64,000 bases of DNA, taken from Terfezia claveryi (Eukaryota; Ascomycota; Pezizomycetes; Pezizales; Pezizaceae). How positions within the stretch are numbered: the first letter of the stretch is position 1; each line of letters begins with the position of its first letter. Positions 56,724-64,000 of this stretch are shown in pieces. The notes under the pieces are model-generated. The model ran no database searches and was not told the DNA's origin. It saw only the letters and a program-made list of their open reading frames with translations. The position numbers and the translations under genes are program-made. The stretch is taken from contig WHUX01000056.1 of assembly GCA_015179025.1 (NCBI GenBank), positions 124,001 through 188,000 of the forward strand, given 5' to 3'.

Positions 56724-57156
56724 TTAATTTTGGTTAACATGGAACGATGTCGGGCCAAAATGAAAATCAGAAGAGCCTGGCCCAATGTCAATAGTAAGAC
56801 TTCCCTCCACAGTGACCTCCTCTATAGCTCCTACTTCCTGCTGCCTTTGAAATCGCTTTTGTTTGCGAACATAGCATCGCCGGGATGACCGCTCTTGAGA
56901 CCACCTTGCCCTTCTTGGGTTAATAATGAGGGGGGGTCAAATGACAGAGAAGGTCGTTCAGGTTGGGAATGTTCAAATAGCAAGTATGGGGATTGCCTGG
57001 GACTTGGACTAATAAAGAGAGGCTTTTCATTCTCTTTGTTTTCAACCCCTGACTCAGGATTGTCCTCCTGCATCTCCACTACTAGTTCCTGCAAAACCCC
57101 CCTCTTATTATCTCCTTCAGTTTCGGCTTCACTAGGGGTGGCTGGCACCTCTACCA
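56724..57156 (-). pseudogene. Gene 3 of hAT copy B
   Basis: Start MVEVPATPSEAETEG. ENKENEKPLF keeps the KEN motif; EHSQPERPSLSFDPP follows. The frame must change at the C7 run (56930-56936) to reach WSQERSSRR, VRKQKRFQRQQE and SLTIDIGPGSSDFHFGP, the parts conserved with copy C. Fewer stops than gene 4. Confidence 0.7.
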
Positions 57157-58666
57157 TTGGACAACGTGACTGATTTCGCACTCAGTATCGGGTTTGATAA
57201 TCACTAGAAGTTTGGGTGAAAAGGAATTAGCTGCAAGCCGGTAATGCCATGTCAAATCAAGTGTGAGTTACTATACAATACTGCTATATGTCCTTTTCCT
57301 GTTCCTCACCGCAGATCAGTTTCCAGCGGGAGAAACCACACACCTTGTGGCACGTGTGTTTTCTACGCACTTCAAATATGACCCGGTTAAGGTAACAGGA
57401 AAATAACGATTATCATCATCTGTTCAGTGGAACCATGCAAAATGGAACAAGCCTACATGGCTATCGCACTTACTCAAATAACATAGGACATGTACGCAAT
57501 ATCATATGGGGCAAGCAAAAAAGTATGGAAGTCATACCTTGACCCTGTAATTTCACCTCTTTGCTTGATAGTCGAATTAGCTGGTATACATTCTTGTAAT
57601 ATAGTAATAAAGGATAGGAGGTGACTTGATGTGGAATGACTAAAGGCTAGGGAGATGCAGATAATGGAGGATGGAAGTTAATCGAGTGGTAGGAGGTGGG
57701 GACACGCGGAATTTATCTGGCCCCAGCAGACCCTGGCCTAAGCTACTGCCCCAAAACATTTCTGGTTACTCCCTGAGACATCCCTAAGTATGTGTTACCT
57801 GTTTTGGAACTGGCTTGGCTTGACCCAGACCCCTTGACCTATTGTATCTCACAAGGAGGCTCATGCAAGCAGACTACCTATACCTCTGCAAGTGATGAAT
57901 GACATTATTGCTAGTAGAGCAATTGAAGGTCGATGGGATGTGAACAACTAGACTATATTAGGATTCATGATGCTTTTGAGAAGATGCATTGACCATTATC
58001 ATATGAGACAGATAGAATGCTTCACCCAGCCTACCTTCTACTGGCTAAACTAACTCTTATAGTATACAACAAAGTATATCAATGCGCACCTTGACCTCAA
58101 CTACATAGGTTGACAATAATCAGTCTATCCCATTAACTGGTCAATGCTGTAGATTATGCCATCGACCTATTGCTTTCGTAGATGCAGTACTATTATGGAC
58201 GAAGATAGTGGTTTACACCAGACTGGAGTATATCAGGATGGTAGTTCCATTTTGGCGGGGTAGCTTGTGCTAAACTTATATGGTCATAGATATTTTTTTT
58301 GTCATGATATTTTATATTGTTATGGATGGCTTATTTTGTCACGGATGTTTGTCACGGATGTGTTGTCATGGATCTTTTGCTGTGTCCCAGGTGGGTCACG
58401 CAGGTCTTTCCCATGACTAATGCGAGCCAGGTACTTCAGATACAATTAGTATTACCTGTGGAGTACGGTAGTCTACTTTTGTCCACTAATTCTAAGGCAG
58501 AATCAGACTAACTAGACAACCTACCAAAAGAGGACATTGCATTTAGGGATTCTTTCCAGAACTGTCATCTGGAGTTTTGCTTATATATAGTTCATCGGGG
58601 TTGTAATTCTCACTGACCATATAAGCTTTACAATGGGCATTGTGCCAACTAGATTTCTATACAAAT
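57157..58666. other. Central divergent region of hAT copy B
   Basis: 1.5 kb between gene 3 (minus) and gene 2 (plus) starts, closely matching 17848-19367. Contains TGTCACGGATGTTTGTCACG near 58335-58370. No gene recognised. Confidence 0.65.
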
Positions 58667-59558
58667 ATGGCAGTATAACACAATCCAGAAGATGAACTCA
58701 GTTTTGAAGAGTTCTGGGAGCAGTGGAGAGACACTGCTGGGCTATAACGGTTCCTTAGTCTACATAGAACAGAAATGGTAATACACTAGTCTAGACAGTT
58801 GGTTATAGACTGATTTGACCCCAATAATATTGTATCCCGAGTGGAAGTTATAGAGCTACTAGAGAGGATTTAGATTGATCGATATGATTTACTGCTCCTC
58901 TTGTGTATCCATAGGAGTCCAGAGATGACTTAGGATCCCTTTTACCTAGCTGACTATACTATGTATGATTTGTTGTAGATTACCCTTTTCCACCATTACC
59001 TGACTGGTGAGGGAGAGGCATGAGGTTTATGTGAAGATTATTGATACCCATTAGTAAGTTAATTATTGCATTAAAACATTGGAGTGCTAACATACCTATT
59101 GTAGATACTCTCCCAGACCTACCGGATCTCTGACAGCAGAATCATTCGGCATCCTGTCTATATACCGGTACAATGGTATCTCCCATCTAGGATAACTGTA
59201 TTATGTTGTGGGCAAGAGGTCTGGCTTCGGCCTTTAAGAAGGTATCTTACTAATCCTTGCATATAGATAGTACGGCAGGCTAATTATGTCTAGACCTCTC
59301 GAGATTTTGCAACTCACAGACAGCCCTGATTGGCTATTGAGATCCAGCATGCTCCAACTAGATTTAACCAATATCCTCGACAATATATTAGAGCAAGATG
59401 GATGCTTTGAGCCTAGAAGTTAGCTCTCACCATACAGCTCAGAGGACTCAGATGATGTCCACAATAACATTGTAAATCCATTTTGGAATGAATGGACGAT
59501 CGCATGCTTGGATTGGAATTGGGTTTGGCGCGCTGTTGATATGCTATGGCATGATTGA
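58667..59558 (+). pseudogene. Gene 2 of hAT copy B
   Basis: ATG at 58667 (MAV-HNPEDE, then SFEEFWEQWRDTAGL). Same three-exon plan as copy C: the GTAAGTTAA donor at about 59053, then RIIRHPVYIPVQWYLPSRIT, CCGQEVWLRPLRR, and LQLTDSPDWLLRS. Ends near DMLWHD with TGA at 59556. Several TAA, TAG and TGA codons. Confidence 0.8.
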
Positions 59559-59833
59559 TAGACTTATTTTATGTATAGATAGTTTTGGGTTATTAAGGAA
59601 AGCACCACAGGTACCTTGTGAATGTCTCCCATAGAATTCGTGACAAACACACGTTATCCGTGACAAGCACATGTTATCCGTGACAAGCACACGTTATCCA
59701 TTACATACTCCAAATGCTCTCAGAATATGTATAAATAGGCCTCTCTTCCCTACTACCCTTCCAAATCTATTATCGCCAACTCCCAGGAAAACAATAGCTA
59801 GACGAACTTGCACTACTAGCCCCATACTCCAAT
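59559..59833. other. Spacer between gene 2 and transposase in hAT copy B
   Basis: Three tandem units of ATCCGTGACAAGCACA (59640-59700). This is the transposase promoter region. In copy A the Plavaka element inserted here. Confidence 0.7.
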
Positions 59834-62800
59834 ATGTCTCTATCTCCAAGTGTGCCTGTATATCAATCAATCCCAATGGTTTTCACTCTCACTATAATAT
59901 TAGGCGAGACAGCTTTCCAGTGGGAAGCCGAACAATCTGTGCCATTTGATGCATGGTGGGAAACGACCGAGTGGGCAGGCAAGCTCCATGACAATCTGGC
60001 TAAAGATCTAAGAAGTAATAATATTAACCTACCCCAATGGGATTCTAAGCTTCAAACAGAAGTACACTGGGCCCAATTCGGACAAGGGGCTAAGATTCAC
60101 AGCGGTGAGCCATTCATATTTTGCTTAGCTTGCAAGGGTACCTTGCAACACCCTAGTGCCTTTAATATTGGTACGACACATATGAGAACTCATCTCAGCT
60201 CGGGCAGGTGCTGCTCTGCTTGTGGGCAAAAGAATCAGGACATTTCAACCCTATTTGGGAAGGTAATTATATAATTTGTACCTACCTGCAATAATTGGGC
60301 ATAGGCTCACGTTACAAGTAGACAACACCTGCAGTTGCACAATCCCCCGAATTGCAATTCAGTGATGATCGCTTCAAACATGAACTCATGAAAACTGTAA
60401 TTAGTACAAACTTACCTTTCCGAACCATCAAACATCCGCAGTTCTAGCATCTCCTAAAATATTTTAGATCTAGGATTAATATCTCCTGTGCGACAACACT
60501 TCACCAGAGCATACATCACTATACCACTGAAGTTCAACAGAAGCTTCAAAAAAGCCTTCTGGAAGATACATTCCTCCACCTCGCTACAGACTGTTGGACT
60601 TCTCCAAACAAGTTAACATTCATGGGCACAACACTCTATTATATAGACTAGGATTAGTAGCTATACCAACATACGATTGGATTCCAGTACCTAGATGGGG
60701 AAGCTCATAATACTATGCACTTAGGTAATCAGCTAGGGAATTTAATTCGGGAATATGGTATTTTGAACCGAGTCTTGGCCATTGTTTTAGACAATGCGAG
60801 TGTCAATGCGGTATTGGCTAAGCATTTACAAGCCAATGTATTCGGTGCTAAATGGGACCCCTAGCAATACCGACTTCCCTGCCTCGCACATGTGATTGTG
60901 CTAGTAAGCAAGCAGTTTATAAAAAAACTCAGGTTGAACCCAGATAATGATGATACTGCCTCGTCCACCCCTGCTATTGAGTCTTCAATCAGAGCACTGC
61001 AGATTTATGCTCCAGGTACATTTGCATGATCTGTTTGCAAAGTAAGTCATTTTCTGAGCTGCTCAATAAAGATGTCATAGAATGGCGGACATGTTACAGA
61101 ATGGCGGACATGTCACGAAAGGCTAATACGTATCACGGAATCCTATTGCTAACATTTGTCTAGGTTTGAGAGCTCTGTAAGGCTATAGTAGCCAGCCCAC
61201 TACGCTTGGCACAATTCAAGAAACTCCAAACTGATTCCCGTATGCCCATGGGGCTCATCCAGGACATCAAAACTCACTGGAACTCAACCTTTGAAATGCT
61301 TACTTGAGCATTGAGGCTCCAGTGCTACATTGAGTAATAGATCGCTCTATCTATGATAGAGAGCAAGTACTCAGAGTTATGGTTCAGTCAAGAAGAATGG
61401 AACCAAGTTCAGGAGGCTACTATTTTCCTGAAACCTTTATCAGATTATACTTATGCTATCTCTACAGGGTAGCATACAACTATACAGAATGCATTCTTTA
61501 TCTACAATGACATCTTCGACCACATAGAAAAACAGTGGAAACATATACACAAACTTCCAGCTAATCCTACCTGGGCTCCAGGGTTTCTCTCTGTGACAAA
61601 AGCATATCAACAGATCTTCAAGAAGTATTATTCTATGACTGAAAAACAATCTCTCATCTACAACCTTGCAACCATCCTTGATCTGTCTAAGAAATTATCC
61701 TTGTAAAAAACTGGGGAAATCTCAATGTCTAAGATCCAAGTGGTATATAGCAGAATGGGGACTATATTTTATACACGGAGTATTACAAGTATGTATGAAT
61801 TCCATCAGCATATGACTATTTTGGCCCATGTGTTTTCTGTGACACCATTTTCTGTGACACCATTTTTTGTGACACCATTTTCCATAATAGAAGATAATCC
61901 GTAATATACAGAAAAACATAATTCTTACCAAATTCACTTCTTAGGGTTCAGTTCAAAGATTATTTTGAACATAATTATGCCAAGTACATGCCGGAAGCCC
62001 AGGTTCATAACATACAAGTGGATGATGAAGAACAATCCTATATAATGCATCGACTACAAGAGTGTACCATAAGCCAATCGGAGGATATGCCAGAAATCAA
62101 GAGATACCTGGCGAATCTGGTAACAACACTAAATGACAAATGTCCTCTATCCTAGTGGAAGGTGCATACTAATGAATATCCCATACTGGTACGAATGGCG
62201 AGGGACATATAGAGCATTCCACTCATATCTGTCCCAGTAGAGTTAATATTCAGCAGTGCTCGAAATATTTTGATGTACCGACGCAACAGAATGGGTCACC
62301 AGATGATAACTGTGCTGATGTTGACTAAATCGTAGGATGCTGTACATGCTAAATACGGAACCCCAAAGGCACAAATTAGACCCGCACATGTACAAGAAGG
62401 CATAGCTGATTTGGATGAAGGTGAGGTAATGCTGGAGAAACAAGCCCTCAGCTATGATGCAGACTTCCTCTGCCGTATGGTAGCACAGTCCCTAGATACC
62501 GTTTAGGGACAGATGGACACAGATTCTGATACAGATTGTGACACGAAAGTAGCTGGAAGCTGGATAATAGACGAGTACCTCCTAAATGACCTGGCAGATT
62601 TAGCGTCTAAGAATACTAGCCTATCACATAGTTTCAGAGAAGATTCTACCTCAGACATGTCCAACTCGTTCCATCGAAGTCTATTATGCGGGGCAAGTAG
62701 CAACACCATCTCGTTTAACTCCGCATCGAAGCACTCGAAAGAACCGTTTATCACAGTCTGTGAGTCTGACACTGTCGATGGCAAGCAGGTTTCAGAAGAA

Positions 62801-62837
62801 ACTGCAATCTACGCAGTGTAGGAACTATAAAGTATGA
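59834..62837 (+). pseudogene. hAT transposase of copy B, full length
   Basis: ATG at 59834 (MSLSPSVPVYQSIPMVF), a longer start than copy C. The BED finger FCLACKGTLQHPSAFNIG, then HMRTHL is intact in the first exon (59834-60262), which joins an intron at GTAATTATA. TDCWTSPN lies near 60590, LDNASVN near 60790, the TKSWD-type dimerisation end near 62330, and the S/D-rich tail ends RNYKV at 62837. Stops such as CCC-TAG at about 60863 and TAA-TAG at about 61338 replace Q or W codons. Confidence 0.87.
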
Positions 62838-63257
62838 GTGGGTAGGGGTGTTGATGTCATGTGGGATATACTAGTAGGTAAGTATTAGTGCAGGTTCTAG
62901 GGAAAATTTCTTTTCTATGTTGGGAGTACTTTCTTCATTTAGGTATGCTATTTTAGTTGTTATATGGGACAGCTGGAGTTTTGAGAATTTCATGAGAAAC
63001 ATTTCTTTATCTATATCTATTGGTAGTTACTTTTTAATTCAGTTTACTTTCTTTTTGATAGTATATGGGAGGGCTGGTTTTATGTGAGAGGGCAGTATAA
63101 GTGGGATCGGAGAATTACTTTACCTCAATCTTGGGATATTGAGATTTGTTTAGACATAAGTATTAGGAATTTGTCAGTTAGTTTAGGTTTCTATGTTTGC
63201 AGAATTAAAGCGATTTGTTTAATGAGAATCAGAGTATGCAGAAATTGATGAGGTATC
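62838..63257. other. hAT copy B 3' flank, cut by gypsy-3
   Basis: AT-rich, similar to the inverse complement of 43150-43590 of copy C. The last 54 bp are repeated at 40781-40834. The terminal repeat is not reached. Confidence 0.65.
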
Positions 63258-63826
63258 TGTAATAGCATAAGTCGATGGCTGTAGCTATAACTAAAGACGT
63301 GACTACAAGGAGCACACGAAGACAAAACTATAACCGTAGATTGGAGTATCAGGACAAAAGGCAGAGTCTGTATTACCAAGGTTATAATACAAGACGTTGC
63401 GTAAGGAACAAGAACAAGAAACGACAACTAAGGCTTCCCATATACATGATTGCCATGGCCAAAGGAGTGGCGCCCGACTAATTTGACGTCACCTGAGATC
63501 GCAGGTGATACCTCGCGATCCACCTCTCTAATCCCTTCTAGTATTAAGACACTCGAACAAGCCTGCTGACACTCGAACAAGCCTGTTCGGGTGTCAAATA
63601 CCTCGCAAGTAAATTCAAATACCATGCTGACACTCGAACAAGCCTATTCGGGTATCCAATAGCTCGCAAGTAAATTCAAATACCGTGCTGACACTCGAAC
63701 AAGCCTGTTCGGGTGTCAAATAGCTCGCAAGTAAATTCAAATACCATGCTGACACTCGAACAAGCCTGTTTGGGTGTCAAATAGCTCGCAAGTAAATTAA
63801 CGCCGTGATAATATCCCCTCCTTACA
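63258..63826 (-). repeat. gypsy-3 3' LTR
   Basis: About 569 bp with ends TGTAATAG...CCTTACA. The inner border could be about 14 bp lower if GGAGGGGA is the polypurine tract. Contains the 61-bp repeats described separately. Confidence 0.7.
63546..63800. repeat. 61-bp tandem hairpin repeats in the gypsy-3 LTR
   Basis: Units start at 63568, 63629, 63690 and 63751, with a partial unit before. Each holds a near-perfect hairpin: TGACACTCGAACA pairs with TGTTCGGGTGTCA across an AGCC loop. The rest of the unit is AATAGCTCGCAAGTAAATTC. Confidence 0.95.
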
Positions 63827-63844
63827 GCCGAAGTCCCTTGAGGC

Positions 63845-64000
63845 TTAGTCTTCGTCTTCCGGCAATGGTCCTGGTTTGCTCGGATTTCGCCTGTAGAAGT
63901 CATTAATAGCCTTGAGTTTGTTGATGTTTGTTGCCAGTTCCCAGTCTGGTCTTTCAAACCCTACCCATTTCACTAAGTACTCTAATTTCTTCCTCCGAAG
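63845..64000 (-). CDS. gypsy-3 pol C-terminus: chromodomain (partial)
   Basis: The minus strand from the window edge reads LEYLVKWVGFERPDWELATN, then INKLKAIND, FYRRNPSKPGPLPEDED and TAA (63845). This is the C-terminal half of a chromodomain (YLVKW.G with aromatic residues), fused to the end of integrase in chromoviruses. No stops in the visible part, so this element may be young. Confidence 0.88.
   Translation of the reverse strand, partial: LRRKKLEYLVKWVGFERPDWELATNINKLKAINDFYRRNPSKPGPLPEDED

Larger units (their letters stand above)
40530..63257 (+). mobile_element. hAT copy B (contains copy C; right end cut by gypsy-3)
   Basis: Left terminus TAGTGTATGTACTGAGG at 40530 matches the right-end type of copy C (TAGCGTGCGCAGCGAG, other strand). 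The GC-rich subterminal part also matches (TTTTCCCCGCGCC, CTCGGCGAGTC, CCGAGTAGCC). The putative 8-bp target duplication is CTTAAGGT (40522-40529); its partner must lie beyond the window. Gene order: H3-like (minus), gene 4 (minus), gene 3 (minus), gene 2 (plus), transposase (plus). Moderately decayed. Gypsy-3 interrupts the 3' flank at 63258. Confidence 0.82.
63258..64000 (-). mobile_element. Ty3/gypsy chromovirus gypsy-3, 3' end only
   Basis: Minus-strand element entering from the right edge: chromodomain end of pol (64000-63845) and 3' LTR (63826-63258). Inserted in hAT copy B's flank; the uninterrupted flank is seen at 40781-40850. Confidence 0.85.

Noticed and set aside
63546..63800. CRISPR-like array
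   Set aside because: 61-bp units are contiguous near-identical repeats without variable spacers, inside an LTR of a eukaryotic element.

Overview
The window looks like a piece of nuclear genome from a filamentous fungus (Dikarya), built almost entirely of transposable elements nested inside one another. I see no ordinary host gene. The fungal call rests on short introns (about 40-125 bp, up to 217 bp, with GTAAGT-like donors and CTAAC/CTAAG-like branch sites), chromodomain Ty3/gypsy elements, a Plavaka-type transposase with a DUF6532 partner, and heavy C-to-T/G-to-A decay that turns CAG, CAA, CGA and TGG codons into stops, as RIP-like mutation or deamination of methylated DNA would. Species cannot be named from the sequence.

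Layout. (1) 1-13190: a minus-strand Ty3/gypsy element (gypsy-1), cut by a complete Ty1/copia element (276-5671, 509-bp LTRs, TSD GAGGC) and by a non-coding LTR element (7277-9909, TSD ATTTA). One LTR of the latter carries a hAT-type MITE (8590-9365, 8-bp TSD). (2) 13191-40529: hAT copy A, very decayed, split by a Plavaka-type element (20497-38352) that is itself split by gypsy-2 (24236-33843, TSD CTCAT). (3) 40530-63257: hAT copy B, inserted in an intron of copy A's transposase. (4) 42835-54389: hAT copy C, 11.6 kb, inserted in copy B with the 8-bp TSD AAAGTAGT. (5) 63258-64000: the 3' end of another chromodomain gypsy (gypsy-3), inserted in the tail of copy B.

The main result is the A/B/C family. 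It is a large hAT superfamily transposon carrying four genes besides the transposase, in the same order and orientation in all three copies. One side has gene 2 (unknown, 315 aa in copy C) followed by the BED-finger hAT transposase. The other side, divergently transcribed, has gene 3 (small, basic C-terminus), gene 4 (basic RAELA repeats and an acidic tail) and a divergent histone H3. The H3-like gene has three exons, a basic H3-like tail and a recognisable fold (alpha-N, the REI-QD helix, the NALQ-A-EAYL helix and a final T-LQRDV segment). A short motif, TGTCACGGA, is scattered through the non-coding parts of the element. The nesting order A, B, C matches the decay: A worst, B intermediate, C nearly open.

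How the genes may work together is inference. A transposon-encoded H3 variant with an acidic, chaperone-like partner and a transposase could package or mark the element's own chromatin. I know of no described hAT element with an H3 gene, but could not search.
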